A stretch of 64,000 nt of DNA from Pseudomonas asplenii. Lineage in GTDB: Bacteria; Pseudomonadota; Gammaproteobacteria; Pseudomonadales; Pseudomonadaceae. Where the stretch lies: contig NZ_LT629777.1 of the NCBI RefSeq assembly GCF_900105475.1, positions 1,550,001 to 1,614,000 of the forward strand. The letters are read 5' to 3'. A program made the translations under genes and the position numbers. This document shows positions 17,882-28,090 of the stretch, in pieces. The notes beneath the pieces are model-generated. The model ran no database searches. It worked only from the letters and a program-made list of their open reading frames with translations, and was not told the origin of the DNA. How positions within the stretch are numbered: the stretch's first letter is position 1; each line of letters opens with the position of its first letter.

Positions 17882-18098
17882 GACAGCCTCCTAATTAGCC
17901 GACGCGGGTTCGCGCCTGACGAAAATTTTGAGAATAGTCGGCCTCTCAAAGTTCATCTTGTAGGAGTTGCCTTTGATTTCTGAAGGCTAAAAACTCAGAC
18001 TGCTCTTGAAACTCGGGTATATGCCCATATTGCCAGAACATAGACAGGTTCTTCGCTGCGCCTTGCAAGCCTGTCCCTCAAACAGGAGTAACAGGCTT

Positions 18099-19100
18099 AT
18101 GAAGCGCTTGTCCGACGTCAAATTCTCCACCCTCGACCTGGTGCCCGTGCGCCCGGACGGCGGCCCGGCGCAATCGCTGCGCAACTCGCTGGACCTGGCC
18201 CGGCATGTGGAAAAACTCGGCTACACCCGCTTCTGGGTCGCCGAGCACCACAACATGGACGGCATCGCCAGCTCGGCCACCTCGGTGTTGCTGGCCTACC
18301 TGGCTGGCGGCACGTCCAGCATCCGGGTCGGCTCCGGTGGCGTGATGTTGCCCAATCATGCTCCGCTGGTGATCGCCGAACAGTTCGGCACCCTGGAAAG
18401 CCTCTACCCAGGCCGGATCGACCTCGGCCTGGGCCGCGCGCCCGGCTCCGACCAGATGACCGCCCACGCTCTGCGCCGCGAGCGTTCAGGCAGTTCCGAC
18501 GACTTCCCTGAGGATGTCGCCGAACTGATGAAATACCTCGGCCCGCGAACCTCCGACCAACGGGTGATCGCTGTCCCCGGCACCGGCACCCAGGTACCAA
18601 TCTGGCTGCTCGGTTCAAGCCTGTTCAGTGCTCAACTGGCCGGCGAGCGCGGCCTGCCCTACGCCTTTGCCTCGCACTTCGCACCGCGCTACGTGCATGA
18701 GGCGATCCGCGTCTATCGCAACCACTTCAAACCTTCCGAAGTACTCGACAAGCCCTACGTGATGCTCGGCGTGCCGCTGGTGGCCGCCGACACCGACGAG
18801 CAGGCCGACTACCTGGCGACTTCGGTGTACCAGCGCATTCTCGCCCTGATGCGCGGCCAGAGCCTGATGCAGCGGGCCCCGGTGCCGAGCATGGACGGCC
18901 TGTGGTTGCCTCACGAAAAAGAAGCGGTGGCCAGCTTCCTCGGCCTGGCGATGGTCGGCAGCCCGCAGAAAATCCGCGCCAAGCTGGAGGTGCTGATCGA
19001 ACAGACCCAGGCCGACGAGCTGATCTTTACCTGCGACCTGTACGAACACGCCGACCGCCTGCACTCCTACGAGCTGTTGTCCCAGGTGATGAAGGGCTGA
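18099..19100 (+). CDS. LLM-class flavin-dependent oxidoreductase (YhbW-like)
   Basis: Luciferase-like TIM-barrel monooxygenase of 333 residues. Family landmarks are RFWVAEHHNMDGIASS near residue 45, IRVGSGGVMLPNHAP, and GRIDLGLGRAPGSD, typical of the YhbW/YwcH group that uses reduced FMN. The start at 18099 follows AGGAGTAACAGGCTT and gives the usual MKRLSDVKFSTLDL N-terminus. Substrate unknown. It is transcribed away from osmC. Confidence 0.9.
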   Translation: MKRLSDVKFSTLDLVPVRPDGGPAQSLRNSLDLARHVEKLGYTRFWVAEHHNMDGIASSATSVLLAYLAGGTSSIRVGSGGVMLPNHAPLVIAEQFGTLESLYPGRIDLGLGRAPGSDQMTAHALRRERSGSSDDFPEDVAELMKYLGPRTSDQRVIAVPGTGTQVPIWLLGSSLFSAQLAGERGLPYAFASHFAPRYVHEAIRVYRNHFKPSEVLDKPYVMLGVPLVAADTDEQADYLATSVYQRILALMRGQSLMQRAPVPSMDGLWLPHEKEAVASFLGLAMVGSPQKIRAKLEVLIEQTQADELIFTCDLYEHADRLHSYELLSQVMKG

Positions 19101-19119
19101 AAGCTGATCGACGCCCATG

Positions 19120-19143
19120 AAAAAGCCGGCGCACTGCGCCGGC
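19120..19143 (-). terminator. Rho-independent terminator of DUF1161 copy 2
   Basis: GCCGGCGC and GCGCCGGC form an eight-base-pair stem with a three-base loop; read leftward it is followed by TTTTT. It lies 18 bp past the stop of the DUF1161 gene and just after the stop of the convergent oxidoreductase gene. Confidence 0.85.
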
Positions 19144-19160
19144 CCTGATCCTGCGTACGC

Positions 19161-19394
19161 TTATTTGCGCTTGTAGGTGATGACCTTGGTACCGCCTTCG
19201 CAAGAAGCCACTACCTTACCGTCAGCGCCTTTCTCACCAGTAGCCTTGTCCAGGATCTGCAACGCATAGCCGTGCACGCCCTTGGACTCCAGCTTATCCC
19301 TGATCTCCTTTTCCAGCTCCTCACATGGCTTGCCTGCCGCAAGGGTCGTTCCCGCGATACTCAGCAAACCCAGCGCCAACATCAACTTCTTCAT
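19161..19394 (-). CDS. DUF1161 small periplasmic protein (copy 2)
   Basis: A 77-residue secreted protein with a signal peptide (to about residue 20, TTLAAG) and two Cys in KPCEELEKEI and VASCEGGTKVITYK. It is clearly related to the DUF1161 protein at 16965: the same spacing of Cys and the same C-terminal pattern SCxxGTK(V/A)I. The start at 19394 follows AGGGA. A terminator lies directly downstream. No function is known. Confidence 0.88.
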   Translation of the reverse strand: MKKLMLALGLLSIAGTTLAAGKPCEELEKEIRDKLESKGVHGYALQILDKATGEKGADGKVVASCEGGTKVITYKRK

Positions 19395-19524
19395 CGGTAC
19401 ATTCCCTGGTCGAATCAAAAAAGTGCGCCGGCTTTTGGCGGGCGCACGGGGCTTGATAGAGCCTTCTGTATAGCAAGCTCTATGGCAATCGGCCAGTGCT
19501 GCAGTTCACAAGGCCAGCATCTTC

Positions 19525-19740
19525 TCAACTATTGGCGATCTTGAACCCGACCTTGAGGGTCACCTGGAAATGCGCCGCCTTGTTGTCGCGGATGTGTCCA
19601 CGGGTGTCGACCACCTCGAACCATTCCAGGTGCTTGAGGCTCTTGCCGGCCTCCGCCAGGGCGTTGTTGATCGCTTCCTCGATGCTGTTGGGCGACGAAC
19701 CTACCAGTTCGATTTTCTTGTAGGTGTGATGATCGGTCAT
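19525..19740 (-). CDS. Dodecin family protein
   Basis: A 71-residue protein of the dodecin family, which assembles into dodecamers that store flavin or CoA. Recognisable features are [22 protein letters not shown], with the beta-helix-beta layout, and the flavin-stacking Trp in [11 protein letters not shown]. Length is normal. It is divergent from the DUF883 gene; the shared upstream region is 163 bp. Confidence 0.92.
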   Translation of the reverse strand: MTDHHTYKKIELVGSSPNSIEEAINNALAEAGKSLKHLEWFEVVDTRGHIRDNKAAHFQVTLKVGFKIANS

Positions 19741-19903
19741 GGTGCTCTCCTTGGGCTTGTGGGGACTTTACGGACAGCCTAGCAGTGAATATTCACGGGG
19801 CCGGGATCTGTTCCTGCACATTGGACCGCAGATTTTCTGCACTTTCGCCAACGGGTGCAGTCGGACTTTACATGCACCATTCATCACTGAGAGGAGAGCC
19901 GAC

Positions 19904-20230
19904 ATGGCCAGTTCATCGTTGCGTAAAGCTGCACTGCAAAGCATGGAAGCGGAAATCGAGAGCCTGCTCAAATCCCTGGAAAGTCTGAAGGACGACGCTT
20001 CGGATGAATCGCGCAAGACCCTCAAGGCCCTGCGGAGCAACGCCGAAAATGCCCTGAAACAATCGCGTCATCTGCTCACCGACGCCTACGAGGAAGTCAA
20101 GGTCAAGACCCGCGAAACCGGGATCGCCACCCGTGACTACGCCCAGGAACATCCGTGGACCACGGCAGGTGTGGCGGTGGGGGCACTGGGACTGCTGGCG
20201 GCTTACCTGCTGTGCAAACGCGGGGATTGA
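19904..20230 (+). CDS. DUF883 / ElaB-YqjD family membrane-anchored protein
   Basis: A 108-residue protein with a long amphipathic, coiled-coil-like N-terminal part and one C-terminal membrane segment (GVAVGALGLLAAYLLCK), preceded by the conserved YAQEHPWTT motif. This is the ElaB/YqjD layout; such proteins associate with ribosomes at the inner membrane in stationary phase in E. coli. GAGGAG lies eight bases before the ATG. The role in Pseudomonas is not established. Confidence 0.88.
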   Translation: MASSSLRKAALQSMEAEIESLLKSLESLKDDASDESRKTLKALRSNAENALKQSRHLLTDAYEEVKVKTRETGIATRDYAQEHPWTTAGVAVGALGLLAAYLLCKRGD

Positions 20231-20263
20231 GCGGGCAAGCCCAGCCCACCCTTTTTGTGCAGC

Positions 20264-21157
20264 TCAGGCGCCGTTTGCCAACTCGGCCTTGAGCCACTGC
20301 GCCAGTTGCAGGGCGCGCCCATCGACGGCGCGCCCTGGTAACCACAAGGCCAGTCGCCCGGGGGTTTCCTTGAAACCCCACGGTGCGACCAGCCGTCCGG
20401 CCCGCAGGTCATCCGCCACCAGCGCCTGTGGCGCAATCGCCACCCCGAGCCCGGCGACTGCCGCTTCCAGCAGGTAGTACAGATGTTCGAAGCCCTGCCC
20501 ATACTTCAACTCGTTTGCCTCGATGCCGTTACTCTGCGCCCAACTCGGCCACGCTTGCGGCCGTGAACGGGTATGCAGCAGGGGCTCGCCGACCAGCCCG
20601 TGGGTCGACGCCGTGCGCAGCGCCTCGTAACGGGCGAAATGCGGACTCATCACCGGCCCGATGCGTTCGCAGGCCAGCTCGTGCACCTGCATGTCCGTCG
20701 GCCAGGGCGGCTCGGCGAACAGCAGCAGGGCATCCAGCCCCGGCTTGCGCGGATCCAGGTCACCTTCACCGGCCGACAGGTGCAGGCGCAGATCGGGCAG
20801 GTCGGCGTTCAGCCGCCCCAGACGCGGAATAAACCAGCGCGCCAGCAGGCTACCGGAACAACCGAGGACAAATGGCGCATCTTCGGCATCCCGAGTCAGC
20901 TCGGCACACACCGTGCGCAGCCGTTCGAAGGCTTCGGTGCTGGCATCGCGCAGGCGGATGCCGGCATCTGTGAGTTTAAGGCCGCGTCCATCCTTGATGA
21001 ACACACTCAACCCCAGGTGTTCCTCGAGCACTTTCAATTGCCGGCTGACCGCACCGTGGGTCACATGCAGCTGTTCGGCGGCCTGACTGACGCTGTTCAG
21101 ACGGGCAGTGGCCTCAAAGGCGCGCAAGGCGTTGAGCGGGGGCAGGTCACGGCTCAT
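20264..21157 (-). CDS. trpI: LysR-type activator of trpBA
   Basis: Transcription activator of 297 residues with an N-terminal winged helix ([20 protein letters not shown] then [17 protein letters not shown]) and a LysR effector domain. Its divergent position next to trpB, with a 111 bp shared promoter region, is the known pseudomonad arrangement in which TrpI with indoleglycerol phosphate activates trpBA and represses itself. Sequence and context agree, so the name is secure. Confidence 0.94.
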   Translation of the reverse strand: MSRDLPPLNALRAFEATARLNSVSQAAEQLHVTHGAVSRQLKVLEEHLGLSVFIKDGRGLKLTDAGIRLRDASTEAFERLRTVCAELTRDAEDAPFVLGCSGSLLARWFIPRLGRLNADLPDLRLHLSAGEGDLDPRKPGLDALLLFAEPPWPTDMQVHELACERIGPVMSPHFARYEALRTASTHGLVGEPLLHTRSRPQAWPSWAQSNGIEANELKYGQGFEHLYYLLEAAVAGLGVAIAPQALVADDLRAGRLVAPWGFKETPGRLALWLPGRAVDGRALQLAQWLKAELANGA

Positions 21158-22488
<1,331 letters not shown>

Positions 22489-22489
<1 letters not shown>

Positions 22490-23298
22490 TGAGCCGCCTG
22501 CAAGCCCGCTTTGCCGAGCTGAAACAACAGAACCGCGCCGCCCTGGTGACCTTCGTCACCGCCGGCGATCCGGGCTACGACACGTCCCTGGCGATCCTCA
22601 AGGGTCTGCCCAAGGCCGGTGCCGACGTGATCGAGCTGGGCATGCCCTTCACCGATCCGATGGCCGATGGCCCGGCGATCCAGCTGGCGAACATCCGCGC
22701 GCTGGCCGCCCAGCAGAACCTGGCGAAAACCCTGCAGATGGTTCGCGAGTTCCGCGCCGAGAACAACGAGACGCCATTGGTACTGATGGGTTACTTCAAC
22801 CCGATTCACTACTACGGCGTACCGCGCTTCATCGCCGATGCCAAGGCCGCCGGTGTCGATGGCCTGATCGTGGTCGACCTGCCGCCGGAACATAACAATG
22901 AACTGTGCGACCCGGCCCAGGCCGCGGGGCTGGACTTCATCCGCCTGACCACACCGACCACCGACGATGCTCGCCTGCCGACCGTGCTCAATGGCAGCTC
23001 GGGCTTCGTCTACTACGTGTCGGTGGCCGGCGTGACCGGCGCCGGCTCGGCCACCCTGGAACACGTCGAGGAGGCGGTGAGCCGCCTGCGTCGCCACACC
23101 GACCTGCCGATCAGCATCGGCTTCGGCATCCGCACACCGGAGCAGGCTGCCGCCATCGCCCGCCTGGCGGATGGCGTGGTGGTCGGCTCGGCGCTGATCG
23201 ACCAGATCGCCAAGGCCGAAAACGACGCACAAGCCGTCGATGGCGTACTGAGCCTGTGCGCGGCACTGGCGCAAGGGGTGCGCGCGGCGCGCAACTGA
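22489..23298 (+). CDS. trpA: Tryptophan synthase alpha subunit
   Basis: Converts indoleglycerol phosphate to indole and glyceraldehyde-3-phosphate and passes indole to TrpB. The 269-residue TIM barrel has the catalytic Glu in [19 protein letters not shown] and the Asp in IVVDLPPE, with the phosphate loop GFGIRTPEQ and VVVGSALI. It begins inside the trpB stop codon and is followed by a strong terminator. Confidence 0.98.
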
Positions 23299-23325
23299 TT
23301 CACCGAGTCACAGGCAACACCCGAA

Positions 23326-23358
23326 GGGCCTCAGCGCTACAGCGCTGAGGCCCTTTTT
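23326..23358 (+). terminator. Terminator after trpBA
   Basis: GGGCCTCAGCGCT pairs with AGCGCTGAGGCCC around a two-base AC spacer, followed by TTTTT. It lies 27 bp past the trpA stop and ends the trpBA transcript; the A+T-rich islet begins after it. Confidence 0.93.
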
Positions 23359-23544
23359 CATGGTCGCAATAATCCTTTCCCTACCCGGTGTTCAGACCTG
23401 CGAACCGATTCGCCAGCGATGGGCGTTTATTGGAAGTGTACCCGCCCTTGAGCGCCAACCATTTAACGCGCGTACCGCCGTTATAACGGCGGATCGCGCC
23501 AGTACCGACGTACTGGGTCGTTTCAATTTCAAGAACGAGCCCCC

Positions 23545-24819
23545 ATGTTTCTTCCCTTTACCCCCCTTGTAAGTTTCACGAAACTTCCCTCCAGCCTATT
23601 CCCGGGCCAGCACTCGGAAAAAAATTCCAGAGCACACCAGGAAGTTCAAGTTGTCAAAAACGTCCCCAATGAGAAAGGAACCCCCATCGAAATAAGCGCT
23701 TGCGTGAATGAAACCGAAGACGCAGTGACCCGAGTCAACCGCGCCATAGATACACTACGGACTGCACAGAACAACGCGCAGGCGTTTAAAAATAGCTTGA
23801 TAAGCCTGAAAGAAAAAATCGATAGCGTCACGAACCAACCCGACAAGGGTTTTCTTCGTTATTCCGAAACAAAAGATCTTTATTTGAGCAACCATTTCAA
23901 AATACTTGAAACCGTCGGCTTACGTGATGCCGGCGCTGCGAAATTCGAGAAAAAATTTGATGGACTCGAACTCGAGTTTGGAAAAAAAACGAGCAAGGAA
24001 AACATAATTTCTAAAATAGATGAAAAACTGGCTGATCAGGATAAATATATCAATACCCTTGGGGATAGAATAAAACTTCAAGAAGGAAAATTATCTGCCG
24101 AGCGGCCCACAACAAATGACGCAGATTCAAATACGCCCGACGAAATAAAAAGCGACCAACATGAGGACATGAACGATGTGCTGAGCCCATGGCCCAAGGA
24201 AAAACCACAAAATCAATTTGTTCACTCGTTAATTTCAAATCACTTAAAATGCGATAAAGCAGAGTTGACTGACGATCAGATTGAGTACCTCGAATCTATT
24301 TTAAACGACCGGAAAAACCCTGAAAAACAAGACTCACAATCAAATTTCGATACAACTGGCAACCCTACCGCGCAAATAATTTCGCAACAATCAATAGAGT
24401 CAATTGACCAGATATCCACCGAGAAAAAAGATAATAAATCTGGAGCGTTCCGCCCCCCAGTACCACCACGAACGTCTCCGTATAAAGAACGCACAAGCGC
24501 TCCTGACAAAAACATCCAAGCCAACCCGGCGCAACCAGTGCTTGCAAAGGCTACAGAAAGAGCGTTCGAGAAACTCTTCAACAGCGAACAAAAAACACCT
24601 GATGATCGGGGTGTGCTGCCATCGTCACAGGTCAAGCGTAGCGAGTCGGAAGCAGGTACACGTTCCGCGCCAATTCGACCACCACGAAAAATAGATCTAC
24701 TGAAAACTCTGAATAGGACCCAGAGCGATCCTGCAAGCAGTACAACAGGAACAACAGAGAATACGTTCAACGATATCAGAGCTTACTGGGAGGTACAGAG
24801 CAAGTCCGGCTCGGTTTAA
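23545..24819 (+). CDS. Hypothetical coiled-coil protein with PxxPxR motifs (islet gene 1)
   Basis: Unrecognised 424-residue hydrophilic protein. Residues ~55-175 are predicted helical and coiled-coil-like; the rest is low-complexity, rich in Ser, Thr, Asn, Lys and Pro. Two proline motifs fit the class II SH3-ligand pattern PxxPxR: RPPVPPR near residue 303 and PIRPPRK near residue 376. There is no signal peptide, membrane segment or enzymatic motif. Codon use is much more A+T-rich than that of the neighbouring trp genes, suggesting acquisition by transfer. The ATG lacks a clear ribosome-binding site. It could be a secreted effector or adhesin-associated protein; I saw no HrpL box upstream. Function unknown. 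Confidence 0.7.
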   Translation: MFLPFTPLVSFTKLPSSLFPGQHSEKNSRAHQEVQVVKNVPNEKGTPIEISACVNETEDAVTRVNRAIDTLRTAQNNAQAFKNSLISLKEKIDSVTNQPDKGFLRYSETKDLYLSNHFKILETVGLRDAGAAKFEKKFDGLELEFGKKTSKENIISKIDEKLADQDKYINTLGDRIKLQEGKLSAERPTTNDADSNTPDEIKSDQHEDMNDVLSPWPKEKPQNQFVHSLISNHLKCDKAELTDDQIEYLESILNDRKNPEKQDSQSNFDTTGNPTAQIISQQSIESIDQISTEKKDNKSGAFRPPVPPRTSPYKERTSAPDKNIQANPAQPVLAKATERAFEKLFNSEQKTPDDRGVLPSSQVKRSESEAGTRSAPIRPPRKIDLLKTLNRTQSDPASSTTGTTENTFNDIRAYWEVQSKSGSV

Positions 24820-24852
24820 GCCATCGGCTATGCAATAACTCGAAAAACCACA

Positions 24853-24889
24853 GGGAAGAGATCATTATCGGCGATAATAATCTCTTCCC
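24853..24889 (+). repeat. Long hairpin between the two islet genes
   Basis: GGGAAGAGATCATTATC and GATAATAATCTCTTCCC are complementary at 16 of 17 positions around a three-base loop. It lies 34 bp after the first islet gene and 35 bp before the second. No T-run follows, so it may be a processing or attenuating structure rather than a simple terminator. Confidence 0.8.
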
Positions 24890-24923
24890 GCCTGACTTTC
24901 ACTTCCCGTGAACAGGATTGAAT

Positions 24924-26027
24924 ATGCCATTCAAGATCGGAAGTCGTAATATTCAAAACATATTGAGTGCCCCTCAGGATCTCAAGAAATGCGAGGGCGA
25001 GATCAGCAAACTGGTGGCCGGCCTGGAAAATGTTCATAACCGTGAAAAAAGTTTCCTTGAACAGGAAAAACGCATCCTTGAACACAGGGCAATTGCCAGT
25101 GAACTGAAGAGTGCCACAGCCGATGCCAGGCCTCGCTGCAAAGCCTACCGAAAATATACATCACCCTGGAGACTGAGCGAAAACCCACGTCCCTTTGTTC
25201 GTCAAAAAAACGATCAGATACATATAACCCCACGCAAGGGGGTAAAAATATACTGGGCGGAAAAATGTGATCGGATTTTCAACACAGCGCTCACGGTTGC
25301 GCCTTCAAAGTATGATGGGGGATATAACCAGGCATCCGCCAAGATAAGCCAGCTTAATGACTACATTGGAGAAAGAATCGATGGCGTCAACAAGCGGACA
25401 CCCCTCGAACTGCTTGAAGAAATATCCAACGTCAACATACAGCACAAGGCATTGGACAGAAATGAAGTTTCCATGAGCAAACATCAAAAGGCTCTAGGCA
25501 AGCAGTACGCCAAACAACAAAAATACCAGGAGCGGGAAGCCATCAAACAGGAGATGACCAAAGCCGCTTTCGCTCTTTTTATCGAACCGGGCACCGTCGA
25601 CTATCTGAACAGGGAAACAGACAAGAAACCGAAGCTGGCAGATACGTTAAAAAATGTCTCCCGCAGCGATATCATCCAGCTATTGAATGATGGCTTTGCC
25701 AATCATCCCTCGGACTCGACCAGCACCTACCGCTACGAAACCTGTTTATCCAAAAAAGAAATCAATCTGTACAAGAACCGGATAAACGACAAGGGCTCCG
25801 TTCTCATCGACAAATTCATGCCGGTAGATCCAGCCCCTTCAGCCAGCAAGGATAGCAATGTCGTGTTCATGATCGAGGGGACGCCCAGTGAAGCAGAGGC
25901 CGATGGCAACCGCTACAAGGTCTTCAGGCATGGCGGCAGGTACATTCCGGAGTCGGTGAACGTCGCGGACGATGGCAAGACTCACATTCATCTGCGGCAG
26001 GTAAGGAGTTCGATGTCCAGGGACTGA
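24924..26027 (+). CDS. Hypothetical protein (islet gene 2), possibly frameshifted at its 3' end
   Basis: Unrecognised 367-residue protein, hydrophilic and Lys-rich, with coiled-coil-like stretches near residues 20-55 and 180-215 and no signal peptide, membrane helix or known motif. AGGA lies six bases before the ATG at 24924. The gene shares the A+T-rich composition of islet gene 1 and follows it after a hairpin. After residue 359 the frame ends quickly (VRSSMSRD), while the frame shifted by -1 from base 26000 stays open for 28 codons to a TAA at 26084 and reads GKEFDVQGLNPAKGKVPD at its start. A one-base deletion in the GG at 26000-26001 could explain this. Confidence 0.68.
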   Translation: MPFKIGSRNIQNILSAPQDLKKCEGEISKLVAGLENVHNREKSFLEQEKRILEHRAIASELKSATADARPRCKAYRKYTSPWRLSENPRPFVRQKNDQIHITPRKGVKIYWAEKCDRIFNTALTVAPSKYDGGYNQASAKISQLNDYIGERIDGVNKRTPLELLEEISNVNIQHKALDRNEVSMSKHQKALGKQYAKQQKYQEREAIKQEMTKAAFALFIEPGTVDYLNRETDKKPKLADTLKNVSRSDIIQLLNDGFANHPSDSTSTYRYETCLSKKEINLYKNRINDKGSVLIDKFMPVDPAPSASKDSNVVFMIEGTPSEAEADGNRYKVFRHGGRYIPESVNVADDGKTHIHLRQVRSSMSRD

Positions 26028-26099
26028 ATCCGGCCAAGGGTAAAGTTCCTGATACAAAGGAATCTATAGGTTTCCCGACAGACTAAACAGCAAGACCCA

Positions 26100-26135
26100 G
26101 GAGGTTTGAAGCCGCGTCTTCAAACCTCCTTTTTT
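26100..26135 (+). terminator. Terminator after the islet
   Basis: GGAGGTTTGAAG pairs with CTTCAAACCTCC around a six-base loop, followed by TTTTTT. It closes the transcript of the two islet genes and lies 32 bp before the RcnB-like gene. Confidence 0.94.
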
Positions 26136-26166
26136 GCTGTATTGGCTGTGTGTGAGGAAGACCCCA

Positions 26167-26613
26167 ATGAAAATGTCCAAACGCCTGATTGCCGGTCTTG
26201 GCGTGTTCATGCTCGGCGCCAGTTCACTGTTGCAGGCGGCGCCGCAATTCGATGGCCGCGGTCCGGACCAGGATCGCGGCGGCTATGGTCAGCAAGACCA
26301 CGGCAGGGGACCCGACCGGGGCCCAGGCGAGCCGAACTGGCGTCGCCCGCCACAGGATTTCGGCCCGGTTCGCCAGATCATCCATGACGACCGCGAGCAC
26401 TTCACCCGTGGCGCGCCACCGCCGCCCGGCATCCGTATCGTTCGCGGCCAACCGTTGCCACCCGGCTACTATGGCGAACGCCTCGATCCGCGTGCCGTAG
26501 CGCGCCTACCGGCCTACCACGGCTACGAATGGCGCCGGGTCGGCGGCGATGTCGCGCTGGTCGCGATCGGTACCGGGATCGTCTATGAAGTGCTGAACGA
26601 CGTCCTGTACTGA
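26167..26613 (+). CDS. RcnB-family periplasmic protein
   Basis: Secreted 148-residue protein: signal peptide to about residue 25 (SSLLQAAP), a Gly/Asp/Arg/Pro-rich linker, and a C-terminal domain with PLPPGYYGERLDP, YEWRRVGGDVALVA and IVYEVLNDVLY, the RcnB/DUF1236-like pattern. RcnB of E. coli is a periplasmic factor in nickel and cobalt homeostasis; most homologues have no tested role and this one lies near no metal-efflux gene. AGGAAG precedes the ATG. Confidence 0.85.
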   Translation: MKMSKRLIAGLGVFMLGASSLLQAAPQFDGRGPDQDRGGYGQQDHGRGPDRGPGEPNWRRPPQDFGPVRQIIHDDREHFTRGAPPPPGIRIVRGQPLPPGYYGERLDPRAVARLPAYHGYEWRRVGGDVALVAIGTGIVYEVLNDVLY

Positions 26614-26624
26614 TCGCCCCATGG

Positions 26625-26984
26625 TCACTGACTCGCCGCTGGCCCCTCACTCCGCGCCTGGAAGATCGACAGGTCCAACGGCCTGACAGCCCCCATCCAG
26701 ACCCCATGGTCGCGATGATCGGCCAGATCATCGCCGGTCAGCGGATGCAGGAACACCACCAGCCCCTTGCGGTGGAGCGCCAACCACGGCAGCACGACGC
26801 CGATATACTGGGCCTCGAAAGCCAGCTGGCAGCTCCAGTCCGGATGCGGCCCCACCGGGCGCTGATGCATGCGCCCCATCTGCAACGCAAACGTCGTCGC
26901 CGCCAACTCACAGAGTTCGCGCGCCTGCTCCAAGGTCGAGGCGTCAAAATAGACGTGGGCGTGATAGCCCTTGATACGTTGCAT
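26625..26984 (-). CDS. DOPA 4,5-dioxygenase-family protein
   Basis: Small protein of 119 residues of the DODA-like dimeric alpha-beta barrel family. Family landmarks are GYHAHVYFD near the N-terminus, RPVGPHPDWSCQLAF, and LVVFLHPLTGDDLADHRDH, which supply several conserved His residues. The start at 26984 follows GGAAGAGAG; a GTG or ATG further upstream adds a non-conserved extension. It is convergent with the RcnB gene, 11 bp apart. The physiological substrate in bacteria is unknown. Confidence 0.87.
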   Translation of the reverse strand: MQRIKGYHAHVYFDASTLEQARELCELAATTFALQMGRMHQRPVGPHPDWSCQLAFEAQYIGVVLPWLALHRKGLVVFLHPLTGDDLADHRDHGVWMGAVRPLDLSIFQARSEGPAASQ

Positions 26985-27024
26985 ACCGCTCTCTTCCATT
27001 GGCCCCAGGGGGAAAGATTCAACG

Positions 27025-27975
27025 CTACACCGCAATCGACGGCAAGCCCAGTCCCACCAGTGACTGCGCGCTGCTGGCCTGCTCGGCCATCAACCAGTCG
27101 AAGAAGCGCTGGATCAACAGCCCGCGTCGTTTGCGCGGCGGCAGCACCACGTAGTAACCGAAGGTCGACAGCACCGTCTGGTTGATCGGTCGGCACAACA
27201 AACCCTGCTCCAGCAAGTTATCCACAAGGTGCCGCCAGCCAATGGCAAAACCCTGGCCGCCAATCGCCGCCTGGATCAGTAGAGTGTAGTTGTCGAAGCG
27301 CAACTGTCCCGGTGCCGGCGCGGTGGAAAGGCCCAGTTCGCGAAATACCCCGGCCCAGTCGAACCAGTGGCTGCTGCTCTCGCCCTTGAGGTGCAGCAGG
27401 GGATACTCCAGCAGCACATCGGTCGCCAGCGGCCGCTCGCGTCCCTGCAGCAATTGCGGGCTGCACACCGGGAACACTTCCTCGCTGAACAGCCAGTGGC
27501 TCTCACCCTGCTTGAAACGGCCCTGACCAAACAGCACGGCCACGTCGATATCGGTACGCAGCATGTTGTGACTGCGCTCGCTGGTCACCAGGCTGACGTC
27601 GACCTGCGGGTTGGCCGCGTGGAAGCGATGCAGGCGCGGCATCAGCCAGTACGCGGCAAAGGCAAAGTCGGTGGCCACCTGCAGCACCTCATGCCGGCTA
27701 TGGGCAGTCACCGCGCTCAGGCCGCTTTCAATACTCTGCAACCCCACCTGAACCTGCTCGAACAGTAGCGAACCGGCTTCGGTCAGCTCGATGCCACGGT
27801 AGATGCGATCGAACAGCCGCGTCGCCAACTGTTCCTCCAGGCGCTTGATCTGCTGGCTGATCGCCGGCTGGGTGGTGCCCAGTTCCACTGCCGCCGCCGT
27901 GAAACTGCGATGACGGGCCGCCGCTTCGAACACCCGCAGCAAGTCGAGAGACAACTCACCCAGCGCATCAAACAT
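27025..27975 (-). CDS. LysR-type regulator of choline-sulfate use
   Basis: LysR regulator of 316 residues with an N-terminal helix-turn-helix (SFTAAAVELGTTQPAISQQ) and a substrate-binding domain. It is divergent from betC and resembles the choline sulfate-utilisation regulator family. The 115 bp gap to betC should hold the shared promoter and operator. It likely senses choline sulfate or a product and activates betC; that is inference from context. Confidence 0.88.
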   Translation of the reverse strand: MFDALGELSLDLLRVFEAAARHRSFTAAAVELGTTQPAISQQIKRLEEQLATRLFDRIYRGIELTEAGSLLFEQVQVGLQSIESGLSAVTAHSRHEVLQVATDFAFAAYWLMPRLHRFHAANPQVDVSLVTSERSHNMLRTDIDVAVLFGQGRFKQGESHWLFSEEVFPVCSPQLLQGRERPLATDVLLEYPLLHLKGESSSHWFDWAGVFRELGLSTAPAPGQLRFDNYTLLIQAAIGGQGFAIGWRHLVDNLLEQGLLCRPINQTVLSTFGYYVVLPPRKRRGLLIQRFFDWLMAEQASSAQSLVGLGLPSIAV

Positions 27976-28090
27976 AAGCTGTACTTATCCTAGTCATTGT
28001 GTGGCGTGGGCTTTACCGTCAATAGGCAACGGCCACATGCTCAATCGCAGCACTATCGCATAACATTCGACTATGGAACGCCGCGATACC

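Noticed and set aside
18006..18098. Upstream extension of the flavin monooxygenase
   Set aside because: The extra 31 residues are not family-like and the AGGAG site fits the ATG at 18099.
23359..23544. HrpL (type III secretion) promoter before the islet
   Set aside because: I looked for a GGAACC...CCAC pair and found none, so effector status rests only on protein features.
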